This document shows positions 1 through 6,077 of a DNA stretch of 6,077 nt, piece after piece. The notes beneath the pieces were generated by a model. That model was not told the DNA's origin, made no database searches, and worked only from the letters and a program-made list of their open reading frames with translations. Source of the DNA: Planctomicrobium sp. (lineage in GTDB: Bacteria; Planctomycetota; Planctomycetia; Planctomycetales; Planctomycetaceae); contig JAJDEL010000611.1 of assembly GCA_029259835.1 (NCBI GenBank), positions 1 to 6,077 on the forward strand. Direction: 5' to 3'. Numbering within the stretch: position 1 is the first letter of the stretch; every line of letters starts with the position of its first letter. The position numbers and the translations under genes were made by a program.

Positions 1-62
1 CATTGGCGCAAAGCGCGCATCCCGTCGCATCTCACAGCACATTCGATACGGACTGAGCCGCA

Positions 63-99
63 CGCATAGAAGTTTCGTTACGAAAAACCTGTCGCATAG
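63..99. repeat. CGCATAG direct repeats flanking a 13-base palindrome
   Basis: CGCATAG occurs at 63-69 and again at 93-99, exactly 30 bases apart. Between them, TTTCGTTACGAAA at 73-85 is a perfect inverted repeat (six-base arms, one central base). Two further CGCAT words lie at 16-20 and 26-30, ten bases apart. Spacings of 10 and 30 bases are close to whole helical turns, which is the arrangement expected of protein-binding sites. That reading is inference, because no known operator is recognised. Confidence 0.3.
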
Positions 100-209
100 T
101 GGTGTTTTGATAGTCTGTGAGTGTAGTATCACGTCGGGGGATGGGCTTTCATTCGAATGCCTCTTCTATCAACCAATCATTCGAAGCCGTTCGGCACCAC
201 ACACCTCTT

Positions 210-213
210 GGAG
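210..213 (+). promoter_or_regulatory. Shine-Dalgarno GGAG for the small ORF
   Basis: GGAG at 210-213 is followed by AAAAAC and then ATG at 220, a six-base spacer. This is the best Shine-Dalgarno/start pair in the window, better than those of the three recognisable genes. It favours 220 over the in-frame ATG at 157 as the start. Confidence 0.35.
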
Positions 214-219
214 AAAAAC

Positions 220-462
220 ATGGCGACATCTTTACGTGACCATGTGATCCACTTTCTATCGTGCTGGCTGCCAGTGCCACAAATTTCATGTCGGCTGATT
301 GAAAAGCTCGGCCGCAATATTCGATCGCTCAAGTTTAAGGCACTCACTGAGGTAGCTGTTCGAATGGCCAAGGTGACTCTGATTTCGGACCTGCACCGTG
401 AGTACAGTTTCATGATCGCAATTCCGGATCTGGCTCTCGAAGGTACCGGAGATTTCCACTAG
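220..462 (+). CDS. Possible small hypothetical protein, 80 aa
   Basis: I do not recognise this protein. The ATG at 220 has a well-placed GGAG, and the frame runs to TAG at 460-462. An in-frame ATG at 157 would add 21 residues but has no Shine-Dalgarno sequence and sits in a palindrome. By hand count, G+C at the three codon positions is about 58%, 39% and 54%. The low second position is what real coding sequence usually shows. The product begins MATSLRDHV, has no clear signal peptide or long hydrophobic segment, and carries a basic stretch in the middle (LIEKLGRNIRSLKFKAL, about residues 27-43). It ends 112 bases upstream of the sulfatase start on the same strand, so the two could share a transcript. 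It may equally be a chance ORF or the remnant of a larger gene, since two minus-strand ORFs of similar length overlap it. Confidence 0.33.
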   Translation: MATSLRDHVIHFLSCWLPVPQISCRLIEKLGRNIRSLKFKALTEVAVRMAKVTLISDLHREYSFMIAIPDLALEGTGDFH

Positions 463-574
463 GAACGACGAATTCTGATAAGCAATATTTACCGAAAAAA
501 TATAAAGCCCACACATTGAGTTGCATTAGATTCCTAATTCAACATCCTTTTTTCAATTCTACAAAGGCTACAAC
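463..574 (+). other. AT-rich leader upstream of the sulfatase gene
   Basis: This 112-base gap is distinctly AT-rich and should hold the sulfatase promoter if the gene has its own. TATAAA at 501-506 could serve as a -10 element, but no TTGACA-like hexamer lies 16-18 bases upstream of it. TTGCA at 521-525 resembles a sigma-54 -12 element but lacks the matching GG at -24. No promoter is therefore called. No riboswitch-like or strong hairpin structure was seen. Confidence 0.4.
563..567 (+). promoter_or_regulatory. Weak Shine-Dalgarno AAAGG for the sulfatase
   Basis: AAAGG at 563-567 lies seven bases before the ATG at 575. It is a partial match to the 16S anti-Shine-Dalgarno sequence. It supports 575 as the start, as does the signal peptide that begins exactly there. 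Confidence 0.4.
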
Positions 575-2188
575 ATGAAAACGAAAATCGCATTTGCAAC
601 ATCGCTTGCCTTGCTGGTGACTACCAGTTTGGCGACGAATGTTGGAATGGCACAGGAAAAAGCACAAATCGATCGCACGGTGCTTCCCGTTAAGGGGCCA
701 TGGTATCCGCCCATCACAACATTGGATGCCCGAGATGCCAAAGCGCCGCCGATCTTCGAGGTTAAGGCACCGGAGGGGGCGCCGAACGTGGTGATCGTTT
801 TGATTGACGACCTTGGGTTTGGCGGTACGAGCGCGACAGGGAGCGTTCTGAAGACGCCAAACTTCGATAAGCTCGCCAAAACAGGTTTGTTGTACAACCA
901 ATTTCATACGACCGCACTCTGTTCACCAACACGTCAGTCACTCAAGACTGGCCGTAACCATCATTCGTGCAATCAGGCGAAGATCACAGAAGTGGCCACG
1001 GCGTTCCCAGGCGCGACAGGTATGCTTCCCAGTGACGTCGCCAGCATTGGGGAAATGTTACGACTGAACGGATACAGCACATCTGCCTATGGGAAATGGC
1101 ACGAGACTGCAGTGTGGGAAATCAGCCCTTCCGGTCCGTTTGATCGCTGGCCAAATCGTCAGGGCTTTGACGAATTCTATGGTTTCCTTGGTGGTGAAAC
1201 GAATCAATGGGCACCTGCTGTCTATCACAACCAGAACCGTGTCGAGACTCCAGACGACCCTGACTACCACTTTATGAACGATATGGCCACTCAGGCCATC
1301 AAGTGGATTCGCTTTCAGCAAGCGTTGACTCCCGACAAACCCTTCTTCACTTACTTTGCCCCAGGCGCAGTGCATGCTCCACACCATGTACCGCAGTCCT
1401 ATGTGAAAAAATGGAAGGGCAAATTTGACGAGGGTTGGGACGTGATCCGCAAACGCATCTTCGACAAACAAAAGAAGCTAGGCGTCATTCCGGCGGATAC
1501 GAAACTGGCGAATAAACCCGACGACATCAAGGACTGGGCCGACCTCTCTGATAAGGAGCGGAAACTCTTCGCACGTCAGGCTGAAGTATTTGCTGCCTTC
1601 CTCGAAATGACCGATCATGAGACAGGGCGAGTGATCCAGGCGATCGAAGATCTCGGCGAGTTGGAGAATACACTCATTTTTTATATCTCTGGTGACAACG
1701 GCACCAGTGCGGAAGGTGGGATGTCCGGTCTCTACAATGAACTGACCTACTTCAACTCAGAACCGAAGGGGTCCGACGTCGATTTCATGATGGAACATTA
1801 CGACACATGGGGCAGTCCAGAGACATATCCGCACATGGCAGCGGGATGGGCAGTTGCCTTTGACTCACCGTTTATGTGGACCAAGCAGATTGCTTCGAAC
1901 TACGGTGGAACGCGAAACCCGTTGGTCGTTCATTGGCCCGACCGGATCAAGAACAATGGGGAAATTCGGTCTCAATGGCATCACGTCATCGACATCGTTC
2001 CTACGATTCTCGAAGCCGCCAAACTTCCACAACCTCGCGTCGTAAACGGCATACCTCAGCGGCCGATTGAAGGCACGAGTATGGTCTCCATCCCAAGGCA
2101 CCCGGCCAACATCAGATTCAATATTTTGAAATGTTCGGCAATCGTGGCATCTACTTCGATGGCTGGTTCGCTGGCACAGTGCACATGA
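575..2188 (+). CDS. Arylsulfatase, N-terminal catalytic part (537 aa as read)
   Basis: This is a sulfatase of the alkaline phosphatase superfamily (PF00884), which hydrolyses sulfate esters using a formylglycine made from an active-site cysteine. A signal peptide covers residues 1-26 (Lys-rich start, hydrophobic core, likely cleavage after GMA), so the enzyme should be exported. Aligned from memory with Pseudomonas AtsA, the active-site residues appear complete: Asp78 and Asp79 (IDDLGFGG), the formylglycine cysteine Cys116 in CSPTR (codon 920-922) with Arg120, Lys174 and His176 (GKWH), His267 (VHAP), Asp374 and Asn375 (GDNG), and Lys437 (WTKQ). CSPTR is the Cys-type signature with Thr in the usual Ser position, common in this subfamily. 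Maturation needs a formylglycine-generating enzyme or anSME encoded elsewhere. After about residue 505 the sequence turns foreign and stops at 2186-2188. The substrate cannot be told; sulfated polysaccharides are plausible for a marine or planctomycete host. Confidence 0.88.
   Translation: MKTKIAFATSLALLVTTSLATNVGMAQEKAQIDRTVLPVKGPWYPPITTLDARDAKAPPIFEVKAPEGAPNVVIVLIDDLGFGGTSATGSVLKTPNFDKLAKTGLLYNQFHTTALCSPTRQSLKTGRNHHSCNQAKITEVATAFPGATGMLPSDVASIGEMLRLNGYSTSAYGKWHETAVWEISPSGPFDRWPNRQGFDEFYGFLGGETNQWAPAVYHNQNRVETPDDPDYHFMNDMATQAIKWIRFQQALTPDKPFFTYFAPGAVHAPHHVPQSYVKKWKGKFDEGWDVIRKRIFDKQKKLGVIPADTKLANKPDDIKDWADLSDKERKLFARQAEVFAAFLEMTDHETGRVIQAIEDLGELENTLIFYISGDNGTSAEGGMSGLYNELTYFNSEPKGSDVDFMMEHYDTWGSPETYPHMAAGWAVAFDSPFMWTKQIASNYGGTRNPLVVHWPDRIKNNGEIRSQWHHVIDIVPTILEAAKLPQPRVVNGIPQRPIEGTSMVSIPRHPANIRFNILKCSAIVASTSMAGSLAQCT
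2081..2094 (+). other. Frameshift site in the arylsulfatase gene
   Basis: ATG GTC TCC AT then CCC AAG marks the junction. The first codons (Met-Val) follow the upstream frame and CCC AAG GCA (Pro-Lys-Ala) follows the downstream frame. The conserved sulfatase link, YTF-x-D just after GTSM-V, is absent. No homopolymer run is present, so a simple polymerase slip or homopolymer sequencing error is less likely than a small deletion. Confidence 0.7.
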
Positions 2189-2928
2189 AGCCGTGGGCGA
2201 ATCCCGAGAATCGATTCCCAGAAGACACGTGGGAACTCTACCGAGTCAGCGAAGATTTCAGTATGTCGACGGATCTTGCGAAACAGCATCCCGATGTCCT
2301 CGCCAAGCTACAGCAGGTATTCCTCGACGAAGCAGTCAAGTACAATGTGCTTCCCTTGGATGATCGGAGAGAAGAGTTGTTCAACCCGAAATTGGCTGGC
2401 AGACCAGACCTGATGTTCGGACGTAAATCTCTCACTCTGTTCGAAGGCATGAACGGTCTGCTCGAGAACGATTTCATTAACATTAAGAACACATCGTTTG
2501 AAATTGTTGCCGATCTCGAATCCAACGACAAACCGTCCAACGGTGTCATCGTGTCGCAAGGAGGCCGCTTCGGCGGTTGGAGCCTGCATGTCAAAGATGG
2601 TGTGCCGAAGTTCACATATAACTATCTTGGTCTCAAGTATTCGGTCGTCACCAGTAAATCAAAACTGCCCAGCGGCAAGTCGACTGTAAAGATGGACTTC
2701 GCTTATGACGGCGGAAAGCCCGGAGCAGGCGGCACCGCGACGTTATACGTTGATGGTCAGTCGGTCGGGTCGACCAAAGTCGAGAAAACGCAGATGGCGA
2801 TCTTTTCGCCAGACGAATCGGCCGGGGTCGGTGAAGACACAGAAACGTCTGTCTCCAAAGAGTACGACCCTAGGAATAGCGAATTTACGGGCTCGATCCA
2901 CAAGGTGACTATCAACCTTAAGGACTGA
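2131..2928 (+). CDS. Arylsulfatase, C-terminal part in the shifted frame
   Basis: This frame is open from 2071, just after a TGA at 2068-2070. Family similarity begins at about 2092, and the first ATG is 2131, where no Shine-Dalgarno sequence is seen. That ATG is therefore an internal methionine, not a real start. Counting from it, residues 1-75 (MFGNRGIYFDGWFAGTVH, then WELYRVSEDFS-x-STDLA) form the C-terminal subdomain of the sulfatase fold. Residues of about 115-265 are rich in alternating beta-strand patterns and Gly/Asp turns (FEIVADLE, GGRFGGWSLHV, GTATLYVDGQ) and end in IHKVTINLKD. This matches the LamG/concanavalin-like beta-sandwich often found at the end of long arylsulfatases, possibly a carbohydrate-binding or stabilising module. 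It contains no catalytic residue and would have no signal peptide if made alone. Confidence 0.8.
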   Translation: MFGNRGIYFDGWFAGTVHMKPWANPENRFPEDTWELYRVSEDFSMSTDLAKQHPDVLAKLQQVFLDEAVKYNVLPLDDRREELFNPKLAGRPDLMFGRKSLTLFEGMNGLLENDFINIKNTSFEIVADLESNDKPSNGVIVSQGGRFGGWSLHVKDGVPKFTYNYLGLKYSVVTSKSKLPSGKSTVKMDFAYDGGKPGAGGTATLYVDGQSVGSTKVEKTQMAIFSPDESAGVGEDTETSVSKEYDPRNSEFTGSIHKVTINLKD

Positions 2929-2937
2929 GCTGAACAC

Positions 2938-2963
2938 AGCAAGGAAAATCAAGAGTCCTTGTT
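2938..2963 (+). terminator. Weak hairpin just after the sulfatase stop
   Basis: CAAGGA at 2940-2945 pairs with TCCTTG at 2956-2961, extendable by one G-U and one A-U pair, around a 10-base loop. It begins ten bases after the TGA at 2926-2928. There is no T tract after it, so it is at best a weak terminator or an RNA-stabilising stem. Confidence 0.2.
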
Positions 2964-3130
2964 CGCATCACCTCGAGTTTCAGAGCCAAAGAAATCGAAA
3001 AGCGATTTACAGTTTCGCAGACCAGTTCGCAGTCAACTCGCCACAAGGAAGGTGAAATCCAACAGACCCCACCTCCTGCACCCTCACGGCTCACAGAGAC
3101 CGTGGCACACAATTAAGTTTCAACTCGAGC

Positions 3131-3147
3131 ACCCGGCCGGGGTTTTG
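3131..3147 (+). terminator. Possible short intrinsic terminator, plus strand
   Basis: ACCC at 3131-3134 can pair with GGGT at 3140-3143 around the loop GGCCG, followed by TTT. The stem is only four pairs, but it is G+C-rich and has a short T tract, the nearest thing to an intrinsic terminator in the convergent region. It lies next to the stop codon of the minus-strand gene. Confidence 0.2.
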
Positions 3148-3153
3148 TCACTC

Positions 3154-4605
3154 TCATTGCGGTGCAATGAAGTGTTCCTTGTGAGCAATCGCGTACCGAG
3201 AAAGTAGAACCTCAATGTTTTCGTCGCATTCGTAATACTTACCATCCAATTCGCCAAGCAACTGATCTTGTCGCGAAGAAAATCCTGAGATTTGTTGGTG
3301 ACGCTTGCTGTTGTCTTCAGACGGTCCCTTTGAGCCGAAGAGTCGTGTTGCCTCATCAAGAATGTTCAAGCGACTATTTGCACCAATCGCCTTGAGACCT
3401 TTGATCGCATCTTTCCAATGATCGCCAGACGAGTTCACAAAGTACTGCGAGTGTCCTCCGTTATTCACCTCGCCATGGTAGCAGAAAACGGTGAAGTAAT
3501 GCTTTTGTGGTTGTGACAACGCGTCATATCCACAGTTGTCTAAAGTTTCAAAGACCACATCACGAACGTTTGTGACACCAGAGAAGACTGCCAAGGCCTC
3601 GGCGGCAGCTTCTTGAACCCTGTCATTAGACGACTTCATTTCAGCGCGAAACGTCTCTTCCGCAGAAGCATCAGGGTTCCGTGCGAGTGCGAGTAGAGCC
3701 TCTGCGTATTCGTAGTCATGAGGGTAATCGTTAATCTGAGGCTTCACGGCTTTAAGAAACGGCAACAATGATTCGTGCGGTATCTTGTGATCCGCTGCAT
3801 TCAACGCTCGAATAATATATCGGACTTCATCGTTCTCGACCGTGAAGTATTCGGGAGAGAGGAGAATAGGTAACGCACGATTCGAATTGATCGTGAATAA
3901 CAACTCTGGTGCTGTACCACTGATGGAGCTGTCATCTCGGTTCAGCAACTTCTTGAGCGCCGGGAACATTGCGTCTAGAAACTCCTTTGTGCAACGCTCA
4001 CTATCAATACCGCTTTGGATCCCCATCATCGCGTAGGATCGAACGTAGTCTTCGTCATCGTCCAATGCCTTCAGCATCGCCGCGATACATTCATCAGTGC
4101 CGATATTGCCCAGCACTAGGGCAGCCTGTTTGCGAAATTGATCGTCTTCGTGGTCGATGTACTTAGCAAGCGGAAGAGCCGCTTCGGCAGGTCCGATCGC
4201 CCCCAGAAGTTTACAGATTCGCTCAAAAGGTGATTTTGCATCGAGAATGTGGTCACCTTCTCCGAATTGCTTCGTTTTGGTTTTGGGATCCTCAAGTGCC
4301 GTGATTAGATAAGGAACGGCTTTGGAACCAACAAGTTTGAGACGGTCGAAATTAAAGTCTTTGTCCTCTTGGGCGAACAGACGATCAACCATTTTCTGAA
4401 TCTCGGCATCCGAGATATCCACGGGGACTTCCAACGCATCTCGTGCGGCAAAATGGTCAGCCGCCACTTGTTTGTAGTCAGGATTTTTCAACCAATCGCG
4501 GAATCCGCCCGCCTCGCCGCTTTGTGTTCTGAATAACCGGGATGCGATGAAGTAAACTCCAGCGATTACCAGGAGAATAGCGAGGCTGATGAGAGTGTAT
4601 TTCAT
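3154..4605 (-). CDS. Anchored HEAT-repeat protein with DUF4375/DMP19-like domain
   Basis: This 483-residue protein of unknown function starts at ATG 4605-4603 and ends in TGA at 3156-3154. Residues 4-22 are a single hydrophobic segment (LISLAILLVIAGVYFIA) followed by RLFR, so it is probably a membrane anchor. Charges on both flanks leave the orientation open. Residues of about 90-220 contain HEAT-like helical repeats (FERICKLLGAIGP; RKQAALVLGNIGTDECIAAML; VRSYAMMGI), and 240-345 continue as an alpha-helical array (EAAAEALAVF). Residues of about 355-478 match DUF4375/DMP19 C-terminal domain (PF14300): GEVNNGGHSQYFVNSSGD at 378-395, then a KAIGA segment and LDGKYYECDENIEVLLSRYA. By hand count it has about 75 acidic and 53 basic residues. 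In Neisseria, DMP19 is a DNA-mimic protein that sequesters a repressor; that role cannot be transferred here. No Shine-Dalgarno sequence is visible. It lies 89 bases downstream of aspS on the same strand. Confidence 0.85.
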   Translation of the reverse strand: MKYTLISLAILLVIAGVYFIASRLFRTQSGEAGGFRDWLKNPDYKQVAADHFAARDALEVPVDISDAEIQKMVDRLFAQEDKDFNFDRLKLVGSKAVPYLITALEDPKTKTKQFGEGDHILDAKSPFERICKLLGAIGPAEAALPLAKYIDHEDDQFRKQAALVLGNIGTDECIAAMLKALDDDEDYVRSYAMMGIQSGIDSERCTKEFLDAMFPALKKLLNRDDSSISGTAPELLFTINSNRALPILLSPEYFTVENDEVRYIIRALNAADHKIPHESLLPFLKAVKPQINDYPHDYEYAEALLALARNPDASAEETFRAEMKSSNDRVQEAAAEALAVFSGVTNVRDVVFETLDNCGYDALSQPQKHYFTVFCYHGEVNNGGHSQYFVNSSGDHWKDAIKGLKAIGANSRLNILDEATRLFGSKGPSEDNSKRHQQISGFSSRQDQLLGELDGKYYECDENIEVLLSRYAIAHKEHFIAPQ

Positions 4606-4694
4606 GACGCAGTTCGCAGGAGACGAAAGTTTGATGTCAACTCAGGCCTCTGGCATGTATTTACACAAGCATACATCACTTCACCTTGCGATTA
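4606..4694 (-). other. aspS to HEAT/DUF4375 gene spacer with a small hairpin
   Basis: On the minus strand, the aspS stop TGA is followed immediately by an in-frame TAA (4694-4692), a tandem stop. ATGTAT (4655-4660) and ATACAT (4671-4676) form a six-pair, AT-rich stem with a 10-base loop and no T tract after it, so it is not a convincing terminator. TTGACA reads on the minus strand at 4640-4635, but the position 17 bases further on is GCGAAC, so no promoter is called. Read-through from aspS into the downstream gene is possible. Confidence 0.35.
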
Positions 4695-6077
4695 TCACTC
4701 CGGTAAATCGACTTTGATTTTCAGATCACGTAGCTGATGATCATCGACTTCTGAGGGGGCGCCCATCATCAGGTCGGAGGCTTTCTGAGTTTTCGGGAAG
4801 GCGATGACGTCGCGGATGTTGTCGGTCGCGGCGAACATCATGATCCAACGGTCCAATCCCAGCGCGATACCAGCATGCGGTGGTGCTCCGTAGCGGAGTG
4901 CCTGAAGTAGGAATCCGAAGCGACGTTCAGCTTCCTCGGCTTCGATATTCAGCAAATCAAAAATCTGCTGCTGAACTGCGGGGTCGTGTATTCGAACAGA
5001 ACCGCTGGCGGCTTCGTAACCATTGCAAACAAGATCGTATGAAAGCGCCCGGATCTTTGATGGATCGCTTTCGAAGTACTCTACGTCGTCAGGATGAACA
5101 GCACAGAACGGATGGTGTTCGGCGTCCCAGCGATTTTCTTCTTCATTCCGAGTGACGAGAGGGAACTCGAGCACCCAGGCACAACTCAGTTCCTTCGGAT
5201 CGTAAAGCCCAAGGTCCTTCGCGATGTGATTGCGTAGTGCAGCGAGTGCCGCACAGGTCACTTCATACTTATCTGCAACATAAACGAGAAGGTCACCATC
5301 TTCACCTCCCATACGCTGAACAATTGCTTTTTGTTCTTCTTCATCAAAAAACTTGGCGATGGAAGAATCGAGACCTCCACCAGCGACTTTGAAGTAAGCA
5401 AGTCCTTTCGCGCCGTACTCGCCGACGAGGTTTTTCATGTCCTTGTCTAAAATGCGTCGGGAATACTTGTCGGCACCACCTTTGATGCAGAGTCCGCGAA
5501 TCTTTCCTCCGCTTTCGACTGTATTCTTAAAGACGCCGAATTTACTCTCGGTGACGAGATCGGAGATGTCCGTCAGTTCCATCTCGAAGCGAAGGTCCGG
5601 CTTATCGGTTCCGTACCGCTCCATGACTTCCGCGTGTGTATAGCGAGGCAGCGGCGTCGGCAATTCTTCGCCGCGAACGTCTTTGACCATGCGGGCGAGA
5701 AGACCATCGACGGTCGTGAGGATATCTTCCTGTTCGACGAACGACATTTCGATATCGATCTGTGTAAATTCAGGTTGTCGGTCGGCGCGAAGGTCTTCGT
5801 CACGGAAGCAGCGCGCGATTTGATAGTACCGGTCGTAGCCTGAGACCATCAAAATTTGCTTGAACAGCTGCGGCGATTGTGGCAACGCGTAGAATTCCGC
5901 TTCGTGGACGCGCGATGGAACGAGGTAATCGCGCGCACCTTCGGGTGAACTGCGTCCGAGAATTGGAGTTTCGATATCAAGGAAGCCGAGTTCGTCAAAA
6001 TAGTTGCGGACTGACTGCGTCATCTTGTGCCGCAGGACCATCATTTCCTGCAAGGCTGGTCGGCGAAGATCGATGAA
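4695..6077 (-). CDS. Aspartyl-tRNA synthetase, 5' end beyond the window
   Basis: This class II synthetase charges tRNA with aspartate in the cytoplasm using ATP. The visible 460 codons are open to the right edge, reading [13 protein letters not shown] at the boundary. The TTG at 6053-6051 is an internal Leu codon, not a start. About 125 N-terminal residues, the OB-fold anticodon-binding domain, should lie outside, given the usual length near 590. Counting from that Leu as residue 1: motif 1 is [10 protein letters not shown] (23-32), the [10 protein letters not shown] loop is 39-48, motif 2 is [18 protein letters not shown] (83-100), the bacterial GAD insertion spans about 155-285, and motif 3 is [13 protein letters not shown] (395-407). 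The end, [17 protein letters not shown], is typical of bacterial AspRS. Whether it is discriminating or also charges tRNA-Asn depends on N-terminal residues not in the window. No frameshift or missing motif is seen. Confidence 0.97.
   Translation of the reverse strand, partial: FIDLRRPALQEMMVLRHKMTQSVRNYFDELGFLDIETPILGRSSPEGARDYLVPSRVHEAEFYALPQSPQLFKQILMVSGYDRYYQIARCFRDEDLRADRQPEFTQIDIEMSFVEQEDILTTVDGLLARMVKDVRGEELPTPLPRYTHAEVMERYGTDKPDLRFEMELTDISDLVTESKFGVFKNTVESGGKIRGLCIKGGADKYSRRILDKDMKNLVGEYGAKGLAYFKVAGGGLDSSIAKFFDEEEQKAIVQRMGGEDGDLLVYVADKYEVTCAALAALRNHIAKDLGLYDPKELSCAWVLEFPLVTRNEEENRWDAEHHPFCAVHPDDVEYFESDPSKIRALSYDLVCNGYEAASGSVRIHDPAVQQQIFDLLNIEAEEAERRFGFLLQALRYGAPPHAGIALGLDRWIMMFAATDNIRDVIAFPKTQKASDLMMGAPSEVDDHQLRDLKIKVDLPE

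Larger units (their letters stand above)
1..219. other. Left-edge region with no recognisable gene
   Basis: No protein with recognisable similarity, tRNA or rRNA can be read here on either strand. One frame (2-247, +) has no stop, but it has no ATG before its last codon, and its Arg/Ser/Cys/His-rich translation looks non-coding. The region holds four CGCAT words in the first 100 bases and the palindrome TTTCGTTACGAAA at 73-85. It also has a perfect 10-base palindrome, CATTCGAATG, at 150-159, whose first eight bases recur at 178-185. It could be the control region of a gene beyond the left edge or of the small ORF at 220, but no sigma-70 promoter stands out. Confidence 0.5.
575..2928 (+). pseudogene. 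Arylsulfatase gene broken by a frameshift
   Basis: Read across two frames, this locus encodes one secreted arylsulfatase of about 785 residues, close to the 780-790 residues I recall for the long arylsulfatases of this type (mycobacterial AtsA-like). The frame opening at 575 is conserved up to PIEGTSMV, whose last codon is 2084-2086. The family pattern then resumes one frame over as PKAPGQHQIQYFEMFGNRG from 2092 and continues uninterrupted to TGA at 2926-2928. The normal YTF-x-D link between the two halves is missing. Restoring about seven codons between Met (2081) and Pro (2092), where only 11 bases remain, needs 10 extra bases, so a 10-base deletion fits both frame and spacing. Neither half has any other stop or frameshift, so the lesion is recent or is an assembly error. 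If it is real, no full-length enzyme is made. Confidence 0.8.

Noticed and set aside
2..247. Stop-free plus-strand frame entering from the left edge
   Set aside because: It could be the tail of a gene, but the translation is rich in Arg, Ser, His and Cys, has no recognisable family pattern, and overlaps the better-supported small ORF by 28 bases.
521..525. TTGCA as a sigma-54 -12 element before the sulfatase
   Set aside because: The required GG about ten bases upstream is absent.
2090..2098. Possible programmed -1 frameshift at C CCA AGG in the sulfatase gene
   Set aside because: A -1 slip would link the two frames, but the heptamer is not a canonical X XXY YYZ site, no stimulatory hairpin was recognised, and the conserved YTF-x-D residues would still be missing. 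A deletion explains both the frame and the missing residues.
3011..3032. Near-tandem repeat AGTTTCGCAG / CAGTTCGCAG, with a further CAGTTCGCAG at 4610-4619
   Set aside because: Repeated 10-base words are expected by chance in 6 kb (more than ten pairs), and the contexts are unrelated.
3085..3104. Hairpin CACGG / CCGTG in the convergent region
   Set aside because: Five pairs around a 10-base loop with no T tract on either strand; not a credible terminator.
2959..3207. 82-codon plus-strand ORF after the sulfatase
   Set aside because: It starts with TTG without a Shine-Dalgarno sequence, runs into the antisense of the HEAT/DUF4375 gene, and has a low-complexity Lys/Arg/Ser-rich start without family similarity.
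4612..4640. Consensus TTGACA on the minus strand upstream of the HEAT/DUF4375 gene as a -35 element
   Set aside because: The hexamer 17 bases downstream is GCGAAC, not TATAAT-like, and the start site would fall on the start codon.
1..6077. CRISPR array, tRNA, rRNA, insertion sequence or attachment site
   Set aside because: No regularly spaced repeats, tRNA-like T-loop (GGTTCGAATCC-type) sequence, transposase motifs or terminal inverted repeats were found by reading both strands.

Overview
The window looks like a stretch of a bacterial chromosome of roughly even base composition (about 50% G+C by eye), probably from a planctomycete or a related bacterium. This rests on three things: a large exported formylglycine-type arylsulfatase with a C-terminal beta-sandwich domain, a lineage-typical anchored HEAT-repeat protein, and ribosome-binding sites that are weak or absent. 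It is an inference. The sulfatase family is also found in other phyla, and no rRNA or other decisive phylogenetic marker is present.

Layout: positions 1-574 hold no recognisable gene. They contain a cluster of short CGCAT words around a small perfect palindrome, and one possible 80-residue ORF (220-462) with a good Shine-Dalgarno sequence. Positions 575-2928 (+) hold an arylsulfatase gene that is interrupted near 2087-2092. The catalytic part (frame of 575) and the C-terminal part (frame of 2131-2928) are both well conserved but lie in different frames. Comparison with the family pattern suggests a 10-base deletion. Positions 2929-3153 are a convergent intergenic region with only weak hairpins. 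Positions 3154-4605 (-) encode an acidic protein with an N-terminal membrane segment, HEAT-type repeats and a C-terminal DUF4375/DMP19-like domain. After an 89-base gap, positions 4695-6077 (-) encode bacterial aspartyl-tRNA synthetase, whose N-terminal anticodon-binding domain lies beyond the right edge.

The genes do not form an obvious functional system. aspS and the HEAT/DUF4375 gene are in tandem on the minus strand and could share a transcript. The sulfatase is convergent to them and would act outside the cytoplasm on sulfated substrates. I do not see a convincing new multi-gene system. The two points most worth a second look are the broken sulfatase and the anchored HEAT-DUF4375 architecture.
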